From assembly GCF_002100145.1 (NCBI RefSeq), contig NZ_JXQD01000001.1, positions 62,001-126,000 of the forward strand: DNA of 64,000 nucleotides, given 5' to 3'. The notes below the pieces were generated by a model. That model searched no databases, was not told where the DNA came from, and was given only the letters and a program-made list of their open reading frames with translations. Both the position numbers and the translations under genes were made by a program. This stretch comes from Vibrio sp. qd031. Its GTDB lineage: Bacteria > Pseudomonadota > Gammaproteobacteria > Enterobacterales > Vibrionaceae. This document shows, piece by piece, positions 18,275 to 25,377 of this stretch. Positions within the stretch are counted from its first letter, which is position 1; every line of letters begins with the position of its first letter.

Positions 18275-19525
18275 CTACTTTCTTTCTTTAGCAGCCACTT
18301 TGTCCCAGCGTTTAAGGATCTCGTTGTAATCCTGTGTTGAATCTAGCATGAACGACGTAATGTCATTAGGCATATCGATACCAAGTTGCGGTGGGATTGT
18401 ACCTACAGGGAATGTTACCATGTGGCCCGCGCTACGTGCTGACTTAAATGGGTCAGCGACTGAAGGGACGCCAGACGTGCCATTAACTAACGTAGAGATA
18501 CCCGTATCAGCACGAAGGAAAATTTGTAGGTTTTCATCGGTCATCCAAAAATCAATCCATTTTTCGGCCGCATCAACGTCTTTGGCTGCAACAGGGATAG
18601 ACCAACCTGGACCGTTATAATCCATAGTGATGCCTGTATCACCATTGATCGCAGAGAATGGATGGAAACTAAAGTTCTCAGGCAAGCTGTCATTCATAAA
18701 TGGAGTGATATTCCACATACCTTGCGGCAACATTGCAACTCGACCTGATTGGAAGGTGGTTAAGGCCACTGACCATGGGTCGGTACCGGCAGAGATTTTA
18801 GGATCAAAACATTTAGCATCGATCATCTTGCGGAAACCTTCAAAGGCCATTTTCATCGACTCATCGTTTGCGAACGATTGCTCACCGCTAATGAGTTTAT
18901 CAATGCGAGTATGATCAGGGTTGTCGCTATCTGCTAAGCCCATTGCTAAGAAGTAAATAAACGGTGTCCATCCACCATTGTTTGCTGCCAATAGCATTGG
19001 TTGAATGCCTGCATCGTTTAGTTTGCCACAGGCTGAAACGAGTTCATCGATGGTTTGTGGATAACTATCCACTCCAGCTTTGGCTAAAAGGTCGTCGTTG
19101 GTGTATACGCCCATGCCCGAAACTTCTAGCATGGAATAGTAGACGTCGTCACCCAAGCCTAGGTAAGGGCGAAGGTTAGGTTGTACGCGTTCGACAAAAG
19201 GGAGGTCGTTAAGAGATTTAAGTTGGCCGTTGCCACCCCAATGCAGTATAAACTCTCGGTCAACCATCACTACGTCTGGTGGGTTGCCCGCTTGCATACG
19301 TGCAGGGATGCTCGTCACCATGTCATTACGCGCCATGTAGGACAGTTTTACTTCAATGTCTGGGTATTTTTGTTCGAATCTCTCAATAATTGCAGGAAAA
19401 TCCGCAACTTCAGCGCCAGCGCCTTTCCAGCTTGCGACTTCAAGTTCAGTTTTAGCAGCAACTGATGTTGAAGCCATAATAGCAGCGGCAATAGCAGTAC
19501 AGAGTGTCAATTTTTGTAGTTTCAT
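18275..19525 (-). CDS. ABC sugar-binding protein 2 (family 1 extracellular solute-binding)
   Basis: 416 aa. A Sec signal peptide is cleaved near residue 24 (TSVAA before KTELEVASWKG). The mature protein has the bilobed maltose-binding-type fold, with GKLNDAGIQPMLLAANN, TDPWSVALTTFQSGRVAMLPQG and GPGWSIPVAAKD. It is a close paralogue of the protein at 21530; the signature stretches are nearly identical. It delivers oligosaccharide to the permease pair encoded just upstream. A 172-bp gap and a hairpin separate it from the permease genes, so it may have its own promoter. Given the locus, the ligand is probably an agaro- or neoagaro-oligosaccharide, with a different size preference from its paralogue; this is inference. 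Confidence 0.9.
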   Translation of the reverse strand: MKLQKLTLCTAIAAAIMASTSVAAKTELEVASWKGAGAEVADFPAIIERFEQKYPDIEVKLSYMARNDMVTSIPARMQAGNPPDVVMVDREFILHWGGNGQLKSLNDLPFVERVQPNLRPYLGLGDDVYYSMLEVSGMGVYTNDDLLAKAGVDSYPQTIDELVSACGKLNDAGIQPMLLAANNGGWTPFIYFLAMGLADSDNPDHTRIDKLISGEQSFANDESMKMAFEGFRKMIDAKCFDPKISAGTDPWSVALTTFQSGRVAMLPQGMWNITPFMNDSLPENFSFHPFSAINGDTGITMDYNGPGWSIPVAAKDVDAAEKWIDFWMTDENLQIFLRADTGISTLVNGTSGVPSVADPFKSARSAGHMVTFPVGTIPPQLGIDMPNDITSFMLDSTQDYNEILKRWDKVAAKERK

Positions 19526-19668
19526 CGCTGTAACATTCCTTTGATAATTAATCGTTATTTGTAGGGTGATAGTCTTTGTAATCTCGCAAGGCGAGTTATA
19601 AAAAAATAACGGTAATTCCTTGTTTTTATGTTGGTATTTAGTGTGTAGCCTCCTTTAAATTCTAAGAA

Positions 19669-19691
19669 GTGCCCTTCACATGGAAGGGCAC
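19669..19691. terminator. Hairpin between permease and second binding-protein genes
   Basis: GTGCCCTTC (19669-19677) pairs perfectly with GAAGGGCAC (19683-19691). On the minus strand it lies after the binding-protein gene at 18275 begins downstream, and just after the permease stop. It has only a weak T-tract, so it is either a leaky terminator or an mRNA-stabilising hairpin. Confidence 0.6.
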
Positions 19692-19697
19692 ACTCAA

Positions 19698-20594
19698 TTA
19701 TTTAACAGCGCCCGCGGTCATGCCGTTAACGATCTGTTTAGATAGGGTGAAGAACACAATCAGTAGCGGTAGTGAAGCCAATACTGCAGCTGGGAACAGC
19801 TGGGTTGGGTCAACTGAATAGGTTCCTAGGAATCGAAGTACTGCTGGCATCAGTGTGAGCTTGGCTTCTGTGGTAATAAACAGCAGTGGATTCACTACGT
19901 CATTCCAACAAGACAAGGTCACAAAGATGGCAAGTGTACCCGTAATAGGCTTAAGCATCGGGAAGATGATGTACCAATAGGTTTTGAAGTAGCTTGCACC
20001 ATCTAATCGAGCAGCTTCCTCTAACTCTTTGGGGATGGCCTTAATAAAACTGGTGTAAAAGAACACACCCAGTGGCAAATTACCCGCGGTGTATACAATA
20101 ACCAGTCCAGCAAACGTATCCAACAGGCCTAAATCGCGAATGAACAGGTACAGAGGGGTCAATGCTGCGAACGGCGGTACTATCATCCCGAGTAGGAAGA
20201 AGAAGTACAGGAAGTTCGACATTTTGCCGCGAATTCTTGCTAGTGGATAGGCCGCCAGTGACGAAAGCATGGCCACCATGAAAATGGTGGTTACTGTGAT
20301 ACCTACAGTGTTGAACAAGGTACCAAAGTAGTTCATGTCGCCAATAACGTTGACGTAGTTTTCCCACTGAATGGTCTTTGGCATGCCAAGTGGATCAAGC
20401 ATGATTTCGCGGCGCGTTCTAAACGACATGAAAATCATGTAGAAAACCGGTGACAAGATGATCAGCGTACACAGAGACATCAGAGTGGTCATTGTGACCT
20501 TTTTGATGTTACGAGGTGCGAGCAACGCATTAAGACGTTTTGATGTAGGCTTAGTGCTTACGGTGTTAGTCTTTAGTGGAGTTGAACTGTTCAT
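19698..20594 (-). CDS. Carbohydrate ABC permease, MalG/LacG-type
   Basis: 298 aa with six predicted TM helices. The EAA loop that docks the ATPase is EEAARLDGASYFKTYWYI...P. The N-terminus has a cytoplasmic extension of about 35 polar residues before TM1. The start overlaps the stop of the partner permease (TAATG), showing translational coupling. Together with the MalF-type partner it forms the inner-membrane channel for the sugar delivered by the two binding proteins. Confidence 0.92.
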   Translation of the reverse strand: MNSSTPLKTNTVSTKPTSKRLNALLAPRNIKKVTMTTLMSLCTLIILSPVFYMIFMSFRTRREIMLDPLGMPKTIQWENYVNVIGDMNYFGTLFNTVGITVTTIFMVAMLSSLAAYPLARIRGKMSNFLYFFFLLGMIVPPFAALTPLYLFIRDLGLLDTFAGLVIVYTAGNLPLGVFFYTSFIKAIPKELEEAARLDGASYFKTYWYIIFPMLKPITGTLAIFVTLSCWNDVVNPLLFITTEAKLTLMPAVLRFLGTYSVDPTQLFPAAVLASLPLLIVFFTLSKQIVNGMTAGAVK

Positions 20595-21466
20595 TAGATA
20601 CGGTCCTCTCTTGCACGTAGGTAACTGTTTTGAACCATGGTGATAATGGCAACCAGAAGAATCATTACCACAGACAATGCTGCAGCCATACCATACTTAA
20701 AGTCTTGGAAGATCAGCGTGAAGATCTTCAGCCCTAACGTCATGGTGGCGTAGTCTGGTCCACCCAAAGTCATGATGAATGGGAATTCGAACGACTTAAG
20801 GGTACCGATTGTAGCCAATGTGATGTTGACGGTGATCGCGGGTGCGAGCAACGGAATATCAATATGGAAGAAAGACTTAACAGGCGACACACCATCGATA
20901 CGTGCTGCGTCTTTGATTTCAGACGATATACCGGCGTAACCAGCTAAGAAAATCGCAGTTGAATAACCCACGAACATCCAGACATGTACTGCAGCAACGG
21001 AGAACAAGGCAATCGCCGAGTCACCTAACCAGACTTGCTGCAAGCTTTGTAGCCCGAGAGCGCCCAACAATTCGTTTAAGCCACCGCCCATTGGTGCATA
21101 AAGGTACTGCCACACGTAACCTGCAATCACTAGCGACAGCATAGAAGGCACGAGTAGCGCAGTACGAAACATATCTCTAACTGCGGGTAAGCTATTTAAT
21201 ATGGCAGCAAAAATGAGACCAATACCATTTTGAAAAACCACCACCACAATGCCGTAAACAAGCGTGTTACGAAGCACTTTTAAGTAGCGTTCATCTTGAA
21301 ATATTTCTTGGTAGTTTTCCATCCCTACCCAGGTCGCCTCCCCAACACCTGCGTATTCGGTCAGCGAGAGCGACACACCTTTTAATACCGGGTAGATCAT
21401 AAAGATGACGTACACCAATAAGGCCGGCACAAGGAAATAAAATCGTTTATCAATTTTCACAACCAA
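20594..21466 (-). CDS. Carbohydrate ABC permease, MalF/UgpA-type
   Basis: 290 aa with six predicted TM helices, starting FYFLVPALLVYVIFMIYPVL. The EAA-type loop is IKDAARIDGVSPVKSFFHI followed by PLLAP. It lacks the extra helices and large periplasmic loop of E. coli MalF, as is usual for the UgpA/MsmF group. It lies 63 bp after the first binding-protein gene, across an intrinsic terminator, and overlaps the MalG-type gene by one base. It forms the heterodimeric channel with that protein. Confidence 0.92.
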   Translation of the reverse strand: MVVKIDKRFYFLVPALLVYVIFMIYPVLKGVSLSLTEYAGVGEATWVGMENYQEIFQDERYLKVLRNTLVYGIVVVVFQNGIGLIFAAILNSLPAVRDMFRTALLVPSMLSLVIAGYVWQYLYAPMGGGLNELLGALGLQSLQQVWLGDSAIALFSVAAVHVWMFVGYSTAIFLAGYAGISSEIKDAARIDGVSPVKSFFHIDIPLLAPAITVNITLATIGTLKSFEFPFIMTLGGPDYATMTLGLKIFTLIFQDFKYGMAAALSVVMILLVAIITMVQNSYLRAREDRI

Positions 21467-21491
21467 TTCCTTAAATTACATAACGACTTAC

Positions 21492-21522
21492 AAAAAAGAG
21501 GTGACTGGTAAACCCAGTCACC
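21492..21522 (-). terminator. Leaky intrinsic terminator between binding-protein and permease genes
   Basis: A 9-bp stem (21500-21508 with 21514-21522) with loop TAAAC is followed on the minus strand by CTC and then T6 (21497-21492). Such a partial terminator lets the binding protein be made in excess over the permeases. Confidence 0.82.
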
Positions 21523-21529
21523 AAAAGGG

Positions 21530-22786
21530 TTATCGACGAGAAATATCTTTTTCGACGATGCTATCCCAGCGCTGCAAGATTTTGTTGTAATCTTGGCTAG
21601 GGTCTAACATAAATGACGTCACGGCATTCATCATGTCATCGGTCAATTCGATTGGCAGAGCTCCAACTGGGAAGGTCACGTAACGGTTTTCATTGCGAGA
21701 CTCAACGTAGTTTGATGCGATGTCCATTGGCAGGCCTGAAGTACCACCTTCAAGGGTTGTCAATGCAGTATCAGCTTCTAAGAACAGTGTTAGGTTCTCA
21801 TCTTGAATCCAAAAATCGATCCATTTTTTAGCCGCTTCTTTGTCTTTCGCAGCAGCAGGGATTGCCCAACCAGGACCTAAGTAGTCCATGGTAATACCTT
21901 GAGTGCCGTTTGCGGACGGGAATGGGTGCAAGCTAAAGTTTTCTGGAAGTGCATCTTTTGCGAACGGAGTGATATTCCAAAGCCCTTGTGGCAGCATCGC
22001 TACGCGGCCAGACTGGAAGGTTGTTAGACCAACAGACCAAGGGTCGGTACCCGCTGAAATTTTAGGATCGAAACATTTAGCATCAATCAGTGTACGGAAT
22101 GCTTCAAAAGCACCTTTAACCGCTGCGTCATCGACAAATTTTAGCTCCCCGCTGTTAAATTTAGCTAAACGGTCTTGGCTAGGAACGTCAGCGTCGGCCA
22201 GAGCAAGTGCTAAAAAGAATACATACGGTGTCCAGTTACCGTTGTTGCCCGCTAAAAGTAGTGGTAACGTGCCTTGTTCGCGCAATTTGCCACAAGTAGC
22301 AGTAAATTCAGATAACGTTTCTGGGTATGATGTGATACCCGCTTGTTTCATTAGATCGTCATTGACGTATACACCCATGCCTGAAATTTGTAGCATCGCG
22401 TAGTAAGTATTATCTCCAAGACCTAAATGTGGACGCAGAGCAGGTTGAATGCGAGAGATAAACTCTTCTTCGCTCAAATCCATCAATTGGTTGTTGCCAC
22501 CCCAGTGAGTAACAAACTCGCGGTCAACCATCAGAACATCTGGTGGCGTTCCGGCTTGGAAGCGAGCTGGAATGGTGGTAACCATGTCGTTACGAGCCAT
22601 ATAGTTGAGCTTCACTTTAATGTCTGGGTGAGCTTTTTCGAAACGCTCAATGATTGCAGGAAAATTGGCAACTTCAGTGCCAGCGCCTTTCCAGCTTGCG
22701 ACTTCAAGTTCTGTTTGTGCGATGGCTGCAGAGGCCATTGTTGACAGAGCGATTGCAGTAAACGCAGCAACCTTTTTCATTTTCAT
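21530..22786 (-). CDS. ABC sugar-binding protein 1 (family 1 extracellular solute-binding)
   Basis: 418 aa. The signal peptide ends near residue 23 (AAIAQ before TELEVASWKG). The bilobed fold has the same landmarks as its paralogue at 18275: ANFPAIIERFEKAHPDI, YMARNDMVTTIPARF, KISAGTDPWSVGLTTFQ and GPGWAIPAAAKD. It is the first gene of the minus-strand importer operon and is divergent from the ATPase gene. The 270-bp promoter region contains palindromes of the agar-operator type and a CRP-like site. The ligand is inferred to be an agar-derived oligosaccharide. Confidence 0.9.
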   Translation of the reverse strand: MKMKKVAAFTAIALSTMASAAIAQTELEVASWKGAGTEVANFPAIIERFEKAHPDIKVKLNYMARNDMVTTIPARFQAGTPPDVLMVDREFVTHWGGNNQLMDLSEEEFISRIQPALRPHLGLGDNTYYAMLQISGMGVYVNDDLMKQAGITSYPETLSEFTATCGKLREQGTLPLLLAGNNGNWTPYVFFLALALADADVPSQDRLAKFNSGELKFVDDAAVKGAFEAFRTLIDAKCFDPKISAGTDPWSVGLTTFQSGRVAMLPQGLWNITPFAKDALPENFSLHPFPSANGTQGITMDYLGPGWAIPAAAKDKEAAKKWIDFWIQDENLTLFLEADTALTTLEGGTSGLPMDIASNYVESRNENRYVTFPVGALPIELTDDMMNAVTSFMLDPSQDYNKILQRWDSIVEKDISRR

Positions 22787-22835
22787 GGGTTCAATCCTTA
22801 ATTATTGTTTTCCAGTTTGCCAAGTGAAAATTAAA

Positions 22836-22847
22836 TTGGCTCACCAA
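22836..22847. promoter_or_regulatory. UxuR/ExuR-type operator before the ABC binding-protein gene
   Basis: TTGGCTCACCAA, inside AAATTGGCTCACCAAATT, matches TTGGTnnACCAA at 9/10 defined positions and is palindromic over 18 bp apart from the centre. It lies 50 bp upstream of the start at 22786. Confidence 0.7.
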
Positions 22848-22884
22848 ATTCATCCTTAGGTTAACAACCATTGTCAACCACTGA

Positions 22885-22900
22885 TGTGACAAGGCTCAAA
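22885..22900. promoter_or_regulatory. CRP-like site in the ABC divergent promoter
   Basis: TGTGACAAGGCTCAAA matches TGTGA-N6-TCACA at 9 of 10 positions. It is consistent with catabolite control of the importer. Confidence 0.55.
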
Positions 22901-23015
22901 TTAAGCAAAATAGAGCCTAATAAAGTGTCACAATTGAGTGCTTTCTATGAATTTGGTCACAATAACTGTTCAAAAAACGAAAAGATGTTAACCAATGGTC
23001 TGTATATGAGTTATT

Positions 23016-23027
23016 TTGGTTGACGAA
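23016..23027. promoter_or_regulatory. UxuR/ExuR-type operator before the ABC ATPase gene
   Basis: TTGGTTGACGAA (9/10) lies 29 bp before the ATPase ATG. The same promoter region has half-sites at 22870-22881 (ATTGTCAACCAC) and 22984-22995. Confidence 0.65.
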
Positions 23028-23056
23028 TCATTGATAACAATATTAGGGCTGATCCC

Positions 23057-24145
23057 ATGGCAGATATTCAACTTAAAGGTGTGAAAAAACGGTTTGGTAA
23101 AGTACAAACGATTCATGGTGTTGATCTAGAGATCAAACATGGTGAGTTTGTAGTATTTGTTGGTCCATCAGGTTGCGGTAAATCTACGCTACTGCGCTTG
23201 ATCGCTGGCTTAGAAACCATTTCGGATGGCGACATATATATCGCAGACAAATTGGTAAACGATGCAGAGCCTGCAGATCGCGGGGTTTCTATGGTTTTTC
23301 AATCTTACGCGCTATACCCACATATGACCGTCGAACAAAATATGGGCTTTGGCCTAAAAATGAACGGTGTGTCTAAAGAGGACGCGAAGAAACAAGTGTT
23401 GTTGGCGGCAAAAACGCTCCAACTAGAACCTCTACTTCAACGACGTCCTAAAGAGCTGTCGGGTGGACAGCGACAGCGCGTTGCAATTGGTCGCTCAATT
23501 GTTCGAAACCCAGCCGCATTCTTGTTTGATGAACCTTTATCTAACCTCGACGCAGAACTTCGTGTTGAGATGCGATTGCAAATAGCTAAACTTCACCAAG
23601 AGCTTGATACAACTATGGTTTATGTAACCCATGATCAGGTTGAAGCAATGACGTTAGCCGATAAAATTGTCGTTCTTAAAGAAGGGCAAATTGAGCAAGT
23701 AGGATCGCCTTTAGAGCTGTATAACAAACCAGTAAACATGTTTGTTGCAGGCTTTATTGGCTCTCCAAGAATGAACTTCATTGAAGCACAAATCGTCGAT
23801 ATGACCGATTCGCTATTGCACGTCAAGTTAAACGATGACCAAGTATTGGCATTGCCGACAGAGGTTCAAGGTAAAGTCGATATTGGCGATAAAGTTAATG
23901 TCGGTATTCGTCCTGAGCATCTAGAAATTGGTGGAACAGGAGATTATCAAATAGAGTTCTCTAGTGAAGTGGTCGAACGATTAGGAAACAGTACCTACTT
24001 GTTTGGTAATTTTGCAGGCCAAGGTGGATTCATCGTACATCACCCTGGAGACAAAGAGATTCATTCGTTTGAAACCACCAAGCTTGGGCTGCATGTTCAA
24101 GATTGTCATGTGTTTAATCAAGACGGAAACTGTATTACCAGCTAA
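23057..24145 (+). CDS. Carbohydrate ABC importer ATPase, MsmK/UgpC-type
   Basis: 362 aa. Walker A is GPSGCGKST (residues 37-45), Q-loop VFQSYALYPHMTV, ABC signature LSGGQRQRV, Walker B LFDEPLSNLD and H-loop VTHDQ. Residues 235-360 form the MOP/TOBE domain typical of sugar ATPases (FIGSPRMNFIEA, VGIRPEHLEI). It energises the permease pair transcribed in the opposite direction. The divergent layout under shared operators keeps ATPase level and permease level under the same control. A UUCG-loop terminator follows. Confidence 0.94.
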   Translation: MADIQLKGVKKRFGKVQTIHGVDLEIKHGEFVVFVGPSGCGKSTLLRLIAGLETISDGDIYIADKLVNDAEPADRGVSMVFQSYALYPHMTVEQNMGFGLKMNGVSKEDAKKQVLLAAKTLQLEPLLQRRPKELSGGQRQRVAIGRSIVRNPAAFLFDEPLSNLDAELRVEMRLQIAKLHQELDTTMVYVTHDQVEAMTLADKIVVLKEGQIEQVGSPLELYNKPVNMFVAGFIGSPRMNFIEAQIVDMTDSLLHVKLNDDQVLALPTEVQGKVDIGDKVNVGIRPEHLEIGGTGDYQIEFSSEVVERLGNSTYLFGNFAGQGGFIVHHPGDKEIHSFETTKLGLHVQDCHVFNQDGNCITS

Positions 24146-24159
24146 ACCATTATTGGACT

Positions 24160-24187
24160 AAAAAAAGCTGCTTCGGCAGCTTTTTTT
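24160..24187 (+). terminator. UUCG-tetraloop terminator after the ATPase gene
   Basis: AAAAAAAGCTGC (24160-24171), loop TTCG, then GCAGCTTTTTTT (24176-24187). The stem is perfect, with a T-run. Confidence 0.95.
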
Positions 24188-24220
24188 GTGAGAATCGTAT
24201 ATCGAAGTAAATGTTTTGCG

Positions 24221-24326
24221 AAAAAAAAAGCTCCAGCGAGCTGGAGCAAAATAGGTAAGCTAATGAGCAACAAGCGTGATACAGGCTTGAGCCATCGCAT
24301 TCTATAGGATGTGTCTTAGTAAGACA
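24221..24326 (-). ncRNA. Candidate small RNA on the minus strand
   Basis: A strong minus-strand terminator lies at 24247-24221: GCTCCAGC pairs with GCTGGAGC, followed by nine Ts. No minus-strand gene lies to its right for several kilobases. On the same strand a possible promoter has TTGACC (24360-24355), a 17-bp spacer and TACCAT (24337-24332). It would start a transcript of about 105 nt that opens with the hairpin TGTCTTACTAAGACA. The -35 element overlaps the operator TTGGTTGACCAT, so the GntR regulator could control it. No coding potential is evident. All of this is inference from motifs; the -10 element is only 4/6. Confidence 0.42.
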
Positions 24327-24352
24327 GGATAATGGTAGGTAAGTATCACTTC

Positions 24353-24364
24353 ATGGTCAACCAA
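24353..24364. promoter_or_regulatory. UxuR/ExuR-type operator overlapping the candidate sRNA promoter
   Basis: ATGGTCAACCAA (9/10 to TTGGTnnACCAA). A weaker copy, TTGGTTGATAAA (8/10), follows at 24385-24396. Confidence 0.65.
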
Positions 24365-24439
24365 TATGGGTTTGAAAATTGCATTTGGTTGATAAATTAT
24401 GACGTAGATCCTACTTATAATATTTACAGTCACGTATAA

Positions 24440-24473
24440 TTAACGGGTATCTTGATCGTCAAGTACCCGTTAA
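24440..24473. repeat. Long inverted repeat in the GntR gene leader
   Basis: TTAACGGGTA (24440-24449) pairs with TACCCGTTAA (24464-24473), and CTTGA (24451-24455) pairs with TCAAG (24459-24463), leaving one bulged T and loop TCG. No T-run follows, so this is a regulator site or an RNA leader hairpin rather than a terminator. Confidence 0.6.
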
Positions 24474-24528
24474 ACCTTGATTTACTCAGTTTTCAATCAA
24501 GTTATTTTAATGGTTTACAAAGTTTATC

Positions 24529-24540
24529 TTGGTCAACCAT
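24529..24540. promoter_or_regulatory. UxuR/ExuR-type operator just before the second GntR gene
   Basis: TTGGTCAACCAT (9/10) lies 24 bp before the ATG at 24565, where it would block transcription. A weaker copy, ATGGTTTACAAA, is at 24510-24521. The position suggests autorepression. Confidence 0.7.
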
Positions 24541-24564
24541 TAGTGGCCTTAGGAGTATCAAAGG

Positions 24565-25311
24565 ATGTTATCAAATAAACGGCGCTATTTTGAAATTGGC
24601 ACCCAAATTGAAGAGTTGCTTGAAAGTGGCGTATTTAAAGCGGGGCAGAGATTGCCTTCAGAGCGCGTATTGAGTGAAAAGTTTGAAACCAGCCGTGCCA
24701 CCATTCGCGAAGCTATCATTATGTTGGAGCTAAAAGGTTTAGTTGAAGTAAAGCAGGGCGCGGGTATTTACTTTATCGAATCTAAGCCGGTCCAAGCTGG
24801 GCCGCCGAACCAGTATAACGATATTGGCCCTTTCGAATTGCTGCAAGCTCGCCAGGTCGTGGAAAGTAATATTGCCTGTTTTGCCGCAACTCAAATCAAA
24901 TTTAATGAGTTGAAAGCGCTCAAGCGAGTTCTAATTGCTCAAGAAAATGAAATTAACCGCGACAGCAAAAAGTTTGAAGAGTTAGACCATGAATTTCATC
25001 AATTGATTGCTGAGTCGACTCAGAACCGCGTGTTGATCGATCAGGCCACAGAAATGTGGAAGTCAGTACGAACTCAAAATCCGTTGTGGAAAGCACTAAA
25101 TCACAAGTACTTGCACGAGGGCGATCTGCAATCTCAGTGGATTTGTGACCACAAACGAATTTTGCTGGCGCTGCAACGCCGCGCTGCCGAAGACGTGAAG
25201 CAAGCCGTGTGGCAGCACATTGAAAACAGTAAGGTGGAGTTGATGAAAATTGCCACCAGCGATGGCATCAATGCCGATATTGACGACTTTTTTTTCGCTG
25301 GAGACATGTGA
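24565..25311 (+). CDS. FadR-subfamily GntR regulator, UxuR/ExuR-like (paralogue of the one at 943)
   Basis: 248 aa. The GntR winged helix (residues 4-72, RLPSERVLSEKFETSRATIR, IIMLELKGLVEV, GAGIYFI) is followed by an FCD domain (90-225) with ELDHEFHQLIAES, CDHKRILL and WQHIENS. It is highly similar along its whole length to the regulator at 943. AGGAG lies about 9 nt upstream of ATG. It is directly followed by the aldehyde dehydrogenase gene, probably on one transcript. The wHTH resemblance to UxuR/ExuR and the TTGGTnnACCAA sites at its own promoter and at the agar genes make it the best candidate for the AHG-regulon regulator. Confidence 0.88.
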   Translation: MLSNKRRYFEIGTQIEELLESGVFKAGQRLPSERVLSEKFETSRATIREAIIMLELKGLVEVKQGAGIYFIESKPVQAGPPNQYNDIGPFELLQARQVVESNIACFAATQIKFNELKALKRVLIAQENEINRDSKKFEELDHEFHQLIAESTQNRVLIDQATEMWKSVRTQNPLWKALNHKYLHEGDLQSQWICDHKRILLALQRRAAEDVKQAVWQHIENSKVELMKIATSDGINADIDDFFFAGDM

Positions 25312-25377
25312 ATTCCAGCAACACAATCTTTTACAAACAAGACAGGAAGCGAGCTTCCTATAACGAATGGAAAAGCT

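Noticed and set aside
24452..24673. 73-codon plus-strand ORF overlapping the start of the second GntR gene
   Set aside because: It runs through the operator and into the GntR gene in another frame, with low-complexity composition.
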